DNA from: Clostridia bacterium
Lineage (GTDB): Bacteria; Bacillota; Clostridia; Peptostreptococcales; Acidaminobacteraceae
Direction of reading: 5' to 3'
Length of the DNA stretch: 64,000 nt
Assembly: GCA_018399635.1 (NCBI GenBank)
Contig: JAGYOH010000012.1
Location: forward strand, 38,231-102,230
Shown here: piece by piece, positions 43,502-52,236 of the stretch
Layout: each line of letters starts with the position of its first letter
Position numbering within the stretch: the first letter of the stretch is position 1
Translations under genes and position numbers: made by a program
Notes under the pieces: model-generated
What the model was told of the DNA's origin: nothing
What the model saw: only the letters and a program-made list of their open reading frames with translations
Databases searched by the model: none

Positions 43502-43963
43502 TTAGTCCTTCTTTTCATCCAGCATTTTTGTAAGCTCCTTGACAAAGGTGTTCAGATCCTTGAACTGCCGATAAACCGAGGCAAAGCGCACGTAGGCCAC
43601 TTCATCCAGGGCCTTGAGCTCCTCCATGAGCAGCTCGCCGATTTTTCCCGAGGGAATCTCCTGCTCCATTGAGTTGATCAGACCCTGCTCGATGCGGTCG
43701 GCGATCTTTTCCATTTCCTCAATGGAAATCGGTCTTTTTTCACAGGCCCTCACCAGGCCGTTGATGATTTTACCCCGGTTGAAGGATTCCCTGGTCCCAT
43801 CCTTCTTGACCACGACCAGATGCACCTCCTCCACCTTTTCATAGGTGGTGAAGCGGCTGTTGCAACTGAGGCACTGGCGTCTTCTCCGGATGACGAAACC
43901 GTCCTCCGTAGGACGGGAGTCGATGACCTTGGATTCTTCAAAACCACAGTAGGGACATTTCAT
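43502..43963 (-). CDS. nrdR: ribonucleotide reductase repressor NrdR
   Basis: NrdR represses ribonucleotide reductase genes in response to dATP/ATP. The 153-residue protein has an N-terminal zinc ribbon (Cys3, Cys6, Cys31, Cys34) followed by an ATP-cone domain (about 45-135). CAGGAG precedes the ATG. No nrd genes are in the window. Here it directly follows ftsZ, where Bacillus and many Clostridia carry spoIIGA-sigE-sigG. Confidence 0.96.
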   Translation of the reverse strand: MKCPYCGFEESKVIDSRPTEDGFVIRRRRQCLSCNSRFTTYEKVEEVHLVVVKKDGTRESFNRGKIINGLVRACEKRPISIEEMEKIADRIEQGLINSMEQEIPSGKIGELLMEELKALDEVAYVRFASVYRQFKDLNTFVKELTKMLDEKKD

Positions 43964-43977
43964 GCGATCAGCTCCTG

Positions 43978-44005
43978 AAAAAAATCAAGGCCAATGAAGG
44001 CCTTG
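43978..44005 (-). terminator. rho-independent terminator after ftsZ
   Basis: CAAGGCC (43986-43992) pairs with GGCCTTG (43999-44005), and the minus strand continues with seven Ts (43978-43984). It begins immediately after the ftsZ stop and separates the dcw cluster from nrdR. Confidence 0.9.
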
Positions 44006-45151
44006 TCATCTGCGAATCAGAAATGGAGGGCCGTTGTTGCCGTCATCATCCTCTTCCTCATTCCGGGTCAGTGAATCCAGATCGATATCGAGATCCGCGT
44101 CGAGTTTGCCGAAGATGTCGGGAATATCGATTTCCTCTTCCTCTTCGAAGCCGGGGGTTTCCTGGAAGAATTCGGTTTCAAAGGCCTTGCCCGCTCTTGA
44201 AGCGCCAAAATGGGTGGCGATCACGGTGATCTTGATTTCATCGTGGTAGTTTTCATCGATGACCGCTCCGAAAATGATGTCGGCGTCCTCGCTCACGGCG
44301 TCAGTGATGAGCTGGATCGCTTCATGAACCTCATGGATCCCCAGATTTTCATCACCGGTGACATTGATGAGCACCCCGTTGGCCCCGTCAATGGTGGTTT
44401 CAAGCAGGGGTGACTGGACCGCCTGACGGGCAGCCTCCACCGCCCGGTTTTCTCCCGAGGCCCTGCCGGTTCCCATGTGGGCGATGCCGCTGCCCAGCAT
44501 GGTGGTTCTGATGTCGGCAAAGTCCAGATTGATGAGGCCGTCGATGGCGATGAGGTCGGAAATTCCCTGGACCCCCTGTCTGAGAACGTCATCGGCGACC
44601 TTGAAGGCTTCAACGATGGAGGTGTTCTTTTCGACGATTTCCAGCAACTTGTCGTTGGGGATGGCCAGGAGGGTGTCCACATGCGCCTTGAGCCGCTCGA
44701 TGCCCGCATCGGCATTCTTCATTCTTTTCTTGCCTTCAAAACTGAAGGGTTTTGTCACCACGCCCACGGTGAGTATCCCGAGTTCCCGGGCCACCTCCGC
44801 AATCACAGGGGCCGCACCGGTCCCGGTACCCCCGCCCATGCCCGCGGTGATGAAGAGCATGTCGGCACCTTCGATGAGCTGCATGATCTTTTCCCGGGAT
44901 TCCATCGCCGCCTGTTCACCGATCTCCGGTTTCGAGCCGGCGCCCAGGCCCTTGGTGATGTTCTGCCCGATCTGGACCTTGACCTCCGCCAGGGAGTTTC
45001 TCAGATCCTGCTGATCCGTATTGATGGCAATGAATTTGACACCCTTCAATTCATTTTCAATCATCCGGTTGACGGCGTTGTTGCCTCCGCCCCCGATACC
45101 CACGACCTTGATCTGGGCGTATATGTTTTCCTCTGTGACAAATTCTATCAC
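44006..45151 (-). CDS. ftsZ: cell division protein FtsZ
   Basis: FtsZ is the tubulin-like GTPase that forms the division ring. The 381-residue protein has the GTP-binding signature GGGTGTG (106-112) and the T7 loop [11 protein letters not shown] (about 207-217). An acidic C-terminal linker (about 318-372) and the end peptide GPPFLIRR match the site that binds SepF, FtsA and other partners. It starts at GTG 45151 with GGAGGA upstream. I see no convincing promoter in the 86 bases upstream, so it may be transcribed with the preceding dcw genes. Confidence 0.98.
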   Translation of the reverse strand: MIEFVTEENIYAQIKVVGIGGGGNNAVNRMIENELKGVKFIAINTDQQDLRNSLAEVKVQIGQNITKGLGAGSKPEIGEQAAMESREKIMQLIEGADMLFITAGMGGGTGTGAAPVIAEVARELGILTVGVVTKPFSFEGKKRMKNADAGIERLKAHVDTLLAIPNDKLLEIVEKNTSIVEAFKVADDVLRQGVQGISDLIAIDGLINLDFADIRTTMLGSGIAHMGTGRASGENRAVEAARQAVQSPLLETTIDGANGVLINVTGDENLGIHEVHEAIQLITDAVSEDADIIFGAVIDENYHDEIKITVIATHFGASRAGKAFETEFFQETPGFEEEEEIDIPDIFGKLDADLDIDLDSLTRNEEEDDDGNNGPPFLIRR

Positions 45152-45237
45152 GATAGTTCCTCCTCCATCTGAAGTATCCTTCTAACTGAATATCTAACCC
45201 TATGATAACACAAAGTGTTTTGACCTGAATAGTGGAT

Positions 45238-45570
45238 TTACAGGCGTTTGATCAAATGACGCCGAATATAGCCGAGGTTGTTGAAAAGCCGGGTCCCGAA
45301 AACAAACAGGGCGGTGTAATACAGGGGAACCCCCAGCTGATCGCCCAGGTAAGCCAGCAGAAATGCCAGCAGGGAATTGAAGAAAAACCCGGAGATGAAG
45401 ACCAGGGAGTCGAACCGGCCTTCTAGATTCGCCCGTATCCCGCCCAGAAGCGAATCCACCGCAGCCAGGATGGCCACGGAAAGATAAATGCTGGCCGCAC
45501 CTGAGAGATTCAAGGGAATATAGTATCCCACAAGCAGACCGAGAAGAATACCGAAGATGGCTATGGACAT
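45238..45570 (-). CDS. sbp: small basic protein Sbp (DUF1290)
   Basis: A 110-residue membrane protein of the DUF1290 family, with three or four hydrophobic segments and a basic C-terminus (RRHLIKR). Homologues lie beside ftsZ and two DUF881 proteins in Clostridia and Actinobacteria; the function is unknown. AAGGAGGAG precedes the ATG. It directly follows the second DUF881 gene. An 86-base gap then separates it from ftsZ, where ftsA is absent. Confidence 0.88.
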   Translation of the reverse strand: MSIAIFGILLGLLVGYYIPLNLSGAASIYLSVAILAAVDSLLGGIRANLEGRFDSLVFISGFFFNSLLAFLLAYLGDQLGVPLYYTALFVFGTRLFNNLGYIRRHLIKRL

Positions 45571-45571
45571 G

Positions 45572-46291
45572 TTACTCCTCCTTTTCCTTCATGTACTGGA
45601 ACTGTACCGGGGTTTCATAGGCCTCGATTTCAAGATGGATGCTGGTGTTCACCTCGGTGAAGAGGCCCCATTGCTTCAGGAAGTGGGTATAGGACTCCGG
45701 TGATGTGGCCGCGGCCTCCAGGAACTTCCGGTCACCGATGGCTTCAATGATATAGGGCTGGGAATAGACCTCACCGTCGATGTTGATGGTGGGGCCGTTG
45801 CAGAGGATGCTGGTCTGATAGGGAATGATCCGCCGTCCGTTGATGGCGATGGCCTCGGCCCCGGCATTCTTGAGGTCGTTCACCACCTCCACCAGATCCA
45901 GATCATGGATGATGTAATTGTTGGGGTCGTCCCCCAGGACAATGGGATTCTCGGCATCGGATACGATCACCACCACCCCCGGTCCAAAGACCTTCACGAC
46001 CCCGGAAAGGATCTTGAATTGTGACACTTCCCGCCTGAGAACCTCGTCCAGTTTCCCCGAGTCGACATCAGCCTCCTCGTAGGCGGCGATTTTGACCTTG
46101 AGATCCTCCAGGCGGTTCTGATAGCTTTCATTGGCCTTTTCAAGGGCATAGATCTGATTGGTCAGGCTTTCGATGTCCCTGATGGAGACATAGGGATTCA
46201 CCGTGCCCACCACCCGGTACTGGGTGATTGCTAGTGCTCCCAGCAGAAAGAACAATATGAACAATACCCCTTTGGAAGTCAACCTCTTCAT
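45572..46291 (-). CDS. DUF881 protein (second copy)
   Basis: A 239-residue membrane-anchored protein. An N-terminal membrane segment (about 6-24) is followed by a coiled coil (about 38-75) and an extracytoplasmic DUF881 domain with GPGVVVIVSD and INGRRI. I chose ATG 46291 with GAGGGG upstream; an earlier in-frame TTG at 46303 is poorly spaced. It is a paralogue of the preceding gene, and such pairs precede sbp in Clostridia and Actinobacteria. Function is unknown; a divisome or wall role is inferred from location. Confidence 0.88.
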   Translation of the reverse strand: MKRLTSKGVLFILFFLLGALAITQYRVVGTVNPYVSIRDIESLTNQIYALEKANESYQNRLEDLKVKIAAYEEADVDSGKLDEVLRREVSQFKILSGVVKVFGPGVVVIVSDAENPIVLGDDPNNYIIHDLDLVEVVNDLKNAGAEAIAINGRRIIPYQTSILCNGPTINIDGEVYSQPYIIEAIGDRKFLEAAATSPESYTHFLKQWGLFTEVNTSIHLEIEAYETPVQFQYMKEKEE

Positions 46292-46303
46292 AAAACCCCT
46301 CAA

Positions 46304-47023
46304 TCACTCCACGGGTCTGGCATAATCGAACCCGATGGCCCCTTGATACTTGCTGATTCCAACCAGATCCAACTTCTTGATTTCCACGAAATAGCCCTGG
46401 TCCCGCATGGTGGAGACGATGCCAAAAATCTGACTCACAGCCCCGTCGAGGGTGTCTGGGTTGCCGATGGCCTTGATGACAAAGGGAGGATACTGGGGCA
46501 GTTGGTTGATGGAAACGGAATTGCCGGCGGTCCTGATCTCCGTGGAGGCGATGATCCGCTGATCATTGATGGAGACGGCCTCGGCTCCGGCGGCATTGAG
46601 CTCGTTCACCAGGAGGTTGATCAGATCATATTCATAGATGATATTGATCTCTTCATTGTTCCCTTCCTCACCCACGGGATCATCCAGAATCATCTGTATG
46701 CCCGGACCCTCGACGCTCAGAAACCCTCCCATGAGCTTGAAGCGCTGCAGCTCTGAATTCAGATTCTTGATGATGATGCTTTCATTGGAAGCATTCTCTT
46801 CGATGGTTTTCAGCTGGGCCTCAAGCATCGTGATTTCCTCGAGCAATTCATCCCTTTGTAAAAGCAGACGACTGTAGGCCGAATTGAGCTCCTGGGCGCG
46901 GATCAGGGGGTTGGAGCCTTCCAGGAAATCCTCCTGGACAGCCCTGAACTGGAGTGAAATCACCATGCCGAGGATCACGCTGATGAAACCGATCAACATT
47001 AGATTATGATTTTTGGTCTTCAT
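46304..47023 (-). CDS. DUF881 protein (first copy)
   Basis: A 239-residue protein starting MKTKNHNLMLIGFIS at ATG 47023, with GAGGAGAG upstream; the upstream frame overlaps ftsQ. It has one N-terminal membrane segment (about 8-26), a coiled coil (about 40-80) and a DUF881 domain containing GPGIQMILDD and INDQRI. It shares its layout with the following gene, which points to a tandem duplication. It follows ftsQ directly. Confidence 0.88.
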   Translation of the reverse strand: MKTKNHNLMLIGFISVILGMVISLQFRAVQEDFLEGSNPLIRAQELNSAYSRLLLQRDELLEEITMLEAQLKTIEENASNESIIIKNLNSELQRFKLMGGFLSVEGPGIQMILDDPVGEEGNNEEINIIYEYDLINLLVNELNAAGAEAVSINDQRIIASTEIRTAGNSVSINQLPQYPPFVIKAIGNPDTLDGAVSQIFGIVSTMRDQGYFVEIKKLDLVGISKYQGAIGFDYARPVE

Positions 47024-47033
47024 TGAACTCTCC

Positions 47034-47741
47034 TCAGTCGAAGGGCCGGAATACCGGCGCTCCATCAATACTGACATCTATTATACCATGATTCACACCA
47101 TCTTTTGACAACTCATTGTAGATGGTATTGAAGGTGTTGAACCGGTCCTGGGGGTTGGACCCGTCGCCGAAATTCACCTTGTAGGCCTCATTGATCCGAA
47201 TGAACAATTGACCCTTTTCGATATAAAAGGCTGGATTGAAGGGAAAATCCGAGATTTCGATCATCTTCACCAGGACCACGACGGACTCAAGAAGGTCCGG
47301 GTCTTCGACCTGGAGCGGATAGCCGAGATTGAAACCCTTGATGGCAAGACCGTACAGCCCCGGCAGACCTTCTTCATTCTGATTCACATAGAGGGCCGTC
47401 CCCTCCTCGTCCACCACAATGAATTTGCTGGCATAAAAAACCGCCAGAAGACCCTCTCTCAGGGTATAGGAAACCCGGACTGATCTCGGCAGGACCTTTT
47501 CCAGAGTCGCTTCCCGGATCAGAGGATGCCCTGCAAGATGGTCTGAAGCCGACGCCTCATCCACAAACAGGAGGTTGGTCTGCCTGGAAAGCCGGGCATA
47601 GTGAAGGATCTCGCTTTCCTTGAGGCCGAGATCGGTTTCAATCACCACCCGGTCGAGCATGAAGAGGTCCCCTTCAATCACGAAATAGGTCCCCGAACCC
47701 ATAAGCAGCAGTAACGGTAGCAGCAGCAGCAGTTTTTTCAT
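47034..47741 (-). CDS. ftsQ: cell division protein FtsQ/DivIB
   Basis: FtsQ/DivIB links FtsL and FtsB-type proteins in the divisome. The 235-residue protein has a hydrophobic N-terminus (about 1-20) and a POTRA domain (about 28-97; LDRVVIETDLGLKESEILHYA). I chose ATG 47741 with AGGAGC upstream. It follows murG by nine bases. No FtsB/DivIC is evident in this window. Confidence 0.9.
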   Translation of the reverse strand: MKKLLLLLPLLLLMGSGTYFVIEGDLFMLDRVVIETDLGLKESEILHYARLSRQTNLLFVDEASASDHLAGHPLIREATLEKVLPRSVRVSYTLREGLLAVFYASKFIVVDEEGTALYVNQNEEGLPGLYGLAIKGFNLGYPLQVEDPDLLESVVVLVKMIEISDFPFNPAFYIEKGQLFIRINEAYKVNFGDGSNPQDRFNTFNTIYNELSKDGVNHGIIDVSIDGAPVFRPFD

Positions 47742-47750
47742 CAAATGCTC

Positions 47751-48836
47751 CTAAATCTCCCTGAGAATCTCCTCAGCGATGAGTTTTGCACTGTTGGGAT
47801 GGTGCAGGTTCACGGCGCACCCACCCATTTTCTTCAGAATTTCATCAGAACCGAGGAGGGCCTCCACCTGCGCCACCACCTGGTCCACATTGAAGTCCCC
47901 CTCGTCAACCACCAGGGCCGCCCCCGCCGACTCAAAGGCCAGGGCGTTCTTCATCTGGTGATCATTGGCCACATGGGGGGAAGGCACCAGGACGGCGGGC
48001 AGTCCCATGGCGGCGATTTCCGCCAGGGTGATGGCCCCGCTGCGGGCCAGGACCAGGTCCGAGGCCCCCATGTAGTCCGGCATGGGATCGATATAGGCCA
48101 TCACCTTGAGATTCTTGTAGACCCGCCCCTTTTCGGCCATTGCCTCATAATACCGCCTGCCGGCGCCCAGAATGAAGAAAATCTCCGGTTTTTCTTCGAA
48201 GGCCGCGGCAATGGCCAGGGTCAGCCGGTTGATGGCCGCGGCGCCACCTGAGCCGCCGAAGGCCAGAACCACCCTTTTCCCCTCAAGACCCAGGCTTTGC
48301 TTCTTCAGCTCCTGGTCCATTTTCCCGAAATCCTCCCGGACCGGATTTCCCAGGATGACCATCCGCTCCCGGGGCAGCTTGAAATACTGCAGGGATTCCG
48401 GGTAGCTGAGAAAGATCCGGTGGGCGAACCGGCTCAAAAACCGGTTGGCCACCCCGGGATAGGCGTTCTGTTCATGGAGATAGATTCTTTTTTTCTTCAG
48501 GCCGGCGACGAAAACCACCGGAAAGCTCACATAACCCCCGGTACCGATGATGACCTCCGGATCGAATTTTTTGAGAATCCGCCAGGCGCCCAGGAAGCTG
48601 CCCAGGAGGTTGAAGAAGTTGACCAGGGTCCGGGGTGAAATCTTCTTGTTGAACCCCTCCACCTTCAGGGTCAAAAAATCCATCCCCGTTTCAGGCACGA
48701 TGCGGGACTCGATGCCCCTCTGGGTTCCCACATAGAGGAACTGGGTGTCGGGACTCAGGGCCGAGAGGCCCTCCTTGATGGCCAGAGCGGGATACACGTG
48801 TCCCCCGGTACCGCCACCGGTCAGTAGAATTCTCAT
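47751..48836 (-). CDS. murG: UDP-GlcNAc transferase MurG
   Basis: MurG adds GlcNAc to lipid I to form lipid II. The 361-residue GT-B enzyme has GGGTGGH (7-13) and the second glycine-rich motif GGSGGA. The ATG overlaps the ftsW stop (ATGA), with GGAGG upstream. It follows ftsW as in most dcw clusters. Confidence 0.97.
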   Translation of the reverse strand: MRILLTGGGTGGHVYPALAIKEGLSALSPDTQFLYVGTQRGIESRIVPETGMDFLTLKVEGFNKKISPRTLVNFFNLLGSFLGAWRILKKFDPEVIIGTGGYVSFPVVFVAGLKKKRIYLHEQNAYPGVANRFLSRFAHRIFLSYPESLQYFKLPRERMVILGNPVREDFGKMDQELKKQSLGLEGKRVVLAFGGSGGAAAINRLTLAIAAAFEEKPEIFFILGAGRRYYEAMAEKGRVYKNLKVMAYIDPMPDYMGASDLVLARSGAITLAEIAAMGLPAVLVPSPHVANDHQMKNALAFESAGAALVVDEGDFNVDQVVAQVEALLGSDEILKKMGGCAVNLHHPNSAKLIAEEILREI

Positions 48837-49933
48837 TTGACCTCCTCCTCGCGCTGAAACTTGGAAATGTTGACCAGAATCCCCATGGCACCCAGAAGAA
48901 TCACAAGGGACGTCCCGCCGAAACTGATGAAGGGAAGGGCCATCCCCGTGACCGGCAGGGATGAGGTGGCCACCCCGAAATTGATGATGGTCTGTATCGC
49001 CACCAGGAAGGTGATGCCGTAGGCGAGAAGCGCCCCGAAGGCATCCGGCGCCTTCATGGCGATTTTGAAGCCCCGGTAGATCAGACCCAGGAAGAGCAGA
49101 CTCAGAAAAACAAAGCCGATGAAGCCGAACTCCTCGCCGAAGGTGGCCAGGATGAAGTCATTCTGAGGTTCGGGAATGTAGAGCTTGTTCTGGGCGCTCT
49201 GCCCGAGACCCACGCCCAGAAGCCCGCCGGTGCCCAGGGCATACAGGGAGTTGACGATCTGCCACCCTGCCCCCATGGGATCGGCAAAGGGGTCGAGAAA
49301 GGTCAGAACCCGCTGCAGCCGGTAGGTGGACTCCGAAACGAAATACCAGCTGCCGAAGGCCAGCAGGCCTACAAGGGGGGTGAAATAGAGGATTTTCGCA
49401 CCGGAGACAAAAATCATGGACAGCATCAGGACCACGATGACCCCCGTGGTGGAGTAATCCGGCTGCTTGAGGATCAGATAGGCCACCAGGGCCAGAACCG
49501 GCAGGTAGGGCTTGAACAAATCGAAGAATCCCTTGATGGCATAGCGCCTGCTGCTGAGCATCTGGGCGAAAAAAATGATTACCGCGATTTTGGTCACCTC
49601 GGAGGGCATGAACTGCTGGCCGGCCAGGGTGAGCCAGCGCTGGGCTCCGTTGTAGACCTCCCCGAATTCCAGGGTCAGTCCCAGGAGCCCCACTGAAAGA
49701 ATCATGAGGGGCCAGGAGAGGATCCGGTAGAAGCGGTAGGGAATGAAACTGGTCACCACCATGCCTGCAAGACCGATGCTCACCCAGATGACTTCTTTCT
49801 TCAAAAAATAGAACTTGTCCTGCCATTTGTTGAGGGCATAGTAATAGGAGGCGCTGAACACCATGGTGATGCCGATGGCCAGGAGAAGGAGCACGATGAA
49901 AATCAGGACATAATCGGTTGTTTTTTTCTTCAT
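48833..49933 (-). CDS. ftsW: SEDS glycosyltransferase FtsW
   Basis: FtsW polymerises glycan strands with the class B penicillin-binding protein at the septum. The protein has about ten membrane segments and the SEDS signatures PSEVTKIAVI and GFIGFVFLSLLF; the conserved Asp region is near LEPFxDP-like LDPFADPMG. I chose ATG 49933 (366 residues, MKKKTTDYVL), which begins just after the murD stop with a weak GAG-type site; an ATG at 49948 lies inside murD. SpoVE is a paralogue, and the sequence alone does not distinguish them. Confidence 0.93.
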   Translation of the reverse strand: MKKKTTDYVLIFIVLLLLAIGITMVFSASYYYALNKWQDKFYFLKKEVIWVSIGLAGMVVTSFIPYRFYRILSWPLMILSVGLLGLTLEFGEVYNGAQRWLTLAGQQFMPSEVTKIAVIIFFAQMLSSRRYAIKGFFDLFKPYLPVLALVAYLILKQPDYSTTGVIVVLMLSMIFVSGAKILYFTPLVGLLAFGSWYFVSESTYRLQRVLTFLDPFADPMGAGWQIVNSLYALGTGGLLGVGLGQSAQNKLYIPEPQNDFILATFGEEFGFIGFVFLSLLFLGLIYRGFKIAMKAPDAFGALLAYGITFLVAIQTIINFGVATSSLPVTGMALPFISFGGTSLVILLGAMGILVNISKFQREEEVK

Positions 49934-49934
49934 G

Positions 49935-51272
49935 CTAATCCAACTCATTCACTAGATTTTTGAAATGCCTTCCCCGGGCTTCGAAATTCTCATACATGTC
50001 CCAGCTGGCACAGGCCGGAGACAGCAGAATCCGGTCCCCCTCCCGGGCGACCTCGAGACCCCGGGAAAGGGCCTCCTTGAGATCTTCATGGAGACTGACG
50101 GCCCGATAGCCCATGGACTCCGCGGTATCCTTGAAAATCTCTTTGGTCTCACCGTAAAGACACAGGTGGGTCACCCAGGGTGAAAATTTCTCGATCACCG
50201 GGGTGAAATCGCTGCCCTTGTCCATCCCTCCGGCAATGAGGACGGTGGGTCCGTCCATGGCTTCAAGGGCCTTGATGGTGGCCTCGGGATTGGTCGCCTT
50301 CGAATCATTGATGAAGGTGATCCCCCGGCGGGTGGTGAAAACCTCGAGCCGGTGCTCGACCCCCTTGAATTTCCTCACTGTCTTCGCCATGATGCCGGGG
50401 GGAATGCCGTACAGAAAGCCGAAGCTGACGGCCGCCAGGACGTTTTCCAGGTTGTGGGCTCCCAGGAGCGGGATTTCCTCCACCGGCATGACGGGCTTGG
50501 GACCCCCTCCCCCGTTGCAGCAGATGGTCCCCCCCTCCGCCACGTAGCAACCCCGGTCCAGGACGGCGGTCTTGCTGAAAAAGAAGGTGCCGTGAAAACG
50601 GCTGCCGTACTTTCTCAAAAACGCATCATCGTAATTGAGCACCCGGGTATCCGCCGGATCGTAGTTTTCAAAAATCCTCAGCTTGGCCTCGATGTAGGCC
50701 TCCAGGGTCCTGTGCCGGTTGAGGTGGTCCGGCGTGATATTGAGAATTCCCCCCAGCCTGGGTCTGAAGCTCTGGATGGTCTCAAGCTGAAAGGAGCTGA
50801 TCTCCGTGATGAAAATGGTTTCCTCCGGAGCCCGGGTCACCTGGGTCACCGCCGGCAGGCCGATATTTCCCGCCAGGGCCACCCTGGCGTAAAAGGCCTT
50901 GAAAATTTCATAGGTCAGGGTGGTGGTGGTGGTTTTCCCGTTGGTTCCCGTAATCCCCACGAATTCTCCCTTGGATCGCTCATAGGCCAGCTCGATTTCA
51001 CCCTTCAAGGGGATGCCCTTTTCCACCGCCGCCCGGACCAGGGGTTCATCCAGGGAGACCCCCGGACTCATGGCGAGATAGTCGAAGTCCATGGCCTCAG
51101 GCACTTGAGCAAAATACCCCGTCGTGACGCCGAGGGTCTTGAGGAAATCCTTTTCAAAGTCCGTGACGGGCTTCGAGTCATACACCGCCACCTCGTGGCC
51201 TTCCTTCACAAGGACCTCCACGAGAGCCCTGCCGGATTTTCCAAGACCCACGACCAGAATTCTATGCTTCAT
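49935..51272 (-). CDS. murD: UDP-MurNAc-L-alanine:D-glutamate ligase MurD
   Basis: MurD adds D-glutamate to UDP-MurNAc-Ala. The 445-residue Mur ligase has the P-loop GITGTNGKTTT (about 107-117) and NPDH-type TPDHLNRH. The ATG overlaps the mraY stop (ATGA), with GGGGGG upstream. Confidence 0.97.
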   Translation of the reverse strand: MKHRILVVGLGKSGRALVEVLVKEGHEVAVYDSKPVTDFEKDFLKTLGVTTGYFAQVPEAMDFDYLAMSPGVSLDEPLVRAAVEKGIPLKGEIELAYERSKGEFVGITGTNGKTTTTTLTYEIFKAFYARVALAGNIGLPAVTQVTRAPEETIFITEISSFQLETIQSFRPRLGGILNITPDHLNRHRTLEAYIEAKLRIFENYDPADTRVLNYDDAFLRKYGSRFHGTFFFSKTAVLDRGCYVAEGGTICCNGGGGPKPVMPVEEIPLLGAHNLENVLAAVSFGFLYGIPPGIMAKTVRKFKGVEHRLEVFTTRRGITFINDSKATNPEATIKALEAMDGPTVLIAGGMDKGSDFTPVIEKFSPWVTHLCLYGETKEIFKDTAESMGYRAVSLHEDLKEALSRGLEVAREGDRILLSPACASWDMYENFEARGRHFKNLVNELD

Positions 51273-52225
51273 AGCCTGCCCCCCAGGTACAGGGCCGTCC
51301 CGGCCGCGGTCAGAATCCCCCCCGCCGCCCAGAAGACCCGGACCACTTTTTTTTCAGACCAGCCCTTGAGTTCGAAATGGTGGTGGAGGGGGCTCATCCT
51401 GAAGATTCTTTTACCGGTCAATTGAAATGAGGCCACCTGCAGAATCACCGACAGGGTTTCTACCAGAAAGACCCCGCCTATGATGACCACGAAAAGGGGC
51501 GTCCGGGTCACAAGGGCCAGGGCGGCGATGAAGCCCCCCAGGGCCAGGGAACCCGTGTCCCCCATGAAGACCCTGGCGGGCAGACGGTTGAAATAGAGGA
51601 ATCCCAGAAGGCTGAAGACAAAAATCAGACTCAGCATGGTGAGTCCCGGATCCGTGAGGATGAGGCCCGCCGCCACGTAAAAAATCATGGTGAGGATACT
51701 CAGACCGCTGCTGAGGCCGTCAAGACCGTCGGTGAGATTCACCGCATTGACCACCGACACCATGAAGAGGACGGCAAAGGGATAATACCAGGCACCCAGG
51801 GAAAGTTCACCCTTTGTGAAGGGAATCAGGATGCTGTGGCCCTCGGCATGGGTGAGTGCCGCGATCAGGATCCCGATCCCCATCTGACCCAGGAGCTTCT
51901 GCCAGGCCCTCAGCCCTAGATTTCTCTTCTGGACCACCTTGATGAAATCATCGGCAAAACCCAGTCCCCCAAAAAGCACCATACTGAGCACCACCACCCC
52001 ATAGGGGCCCCTGACCAGGCCCGCCATCGCCGAGGCGATGACAATCCCCGTGATGAACATCACCCCTCCCATGGTGGGGGTGCCGGACTTGGACAGATGG
52101 GCCCTGGGCCCCTCCTCCCGGATGGTCTGTCCGAATTTCATTCTTTCCAGCATTGGAATCACCACCGGTCCCATGAGCAGGACGATGAGAAAGGATGCCA
52201 GGATTGCAAAATTATTGATTTCCAT
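51269..52225 (-). CDS. mraY: phospho-MurNAc-pentapeptide translocase MraY
   Basis: MraY attaches phospho-MurNAc-pentapeptide to undecaprenyl phosphate, making lipid I. The 318-residue membrane protein has about ten membrane segments and the family motifs GFADDFIK (catalytic Asp pair), NLTDGLDGL and PLHHHFELKG. AGGAGG precedes the ATG. Confidence 0.97.
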   Translation of the reverse strand: MEINNFAILASFLIVLLMGPVVIPMLERMKFGQTIREEGPRAHLSKSGTPTMGGVMFITGIVIASAMAGLVRGPYGVVVLSMVLFGGLGFADDFIKVVQKRNLGLRAWQKLLGQMGIGILIAALTHAEGHSILIPFTKGELSLGAWYYPFAVLFMVSVVNAVNLTDGLDGLSSGLSILTMIFYVAAGLILTDPGLTMLSLIFVFSLLGFLYFNRLPARVFMGDTGSLALGGFIAALALVTRTPLFVVIIGGVFLVETLSVILQVASFQLTGKRIFRMSPLHHHFELKGWSEKKVVRVFWAAGGILTAAGTALYLGGRL

Positions 52226-52236
52226 CTAAAAACCTC

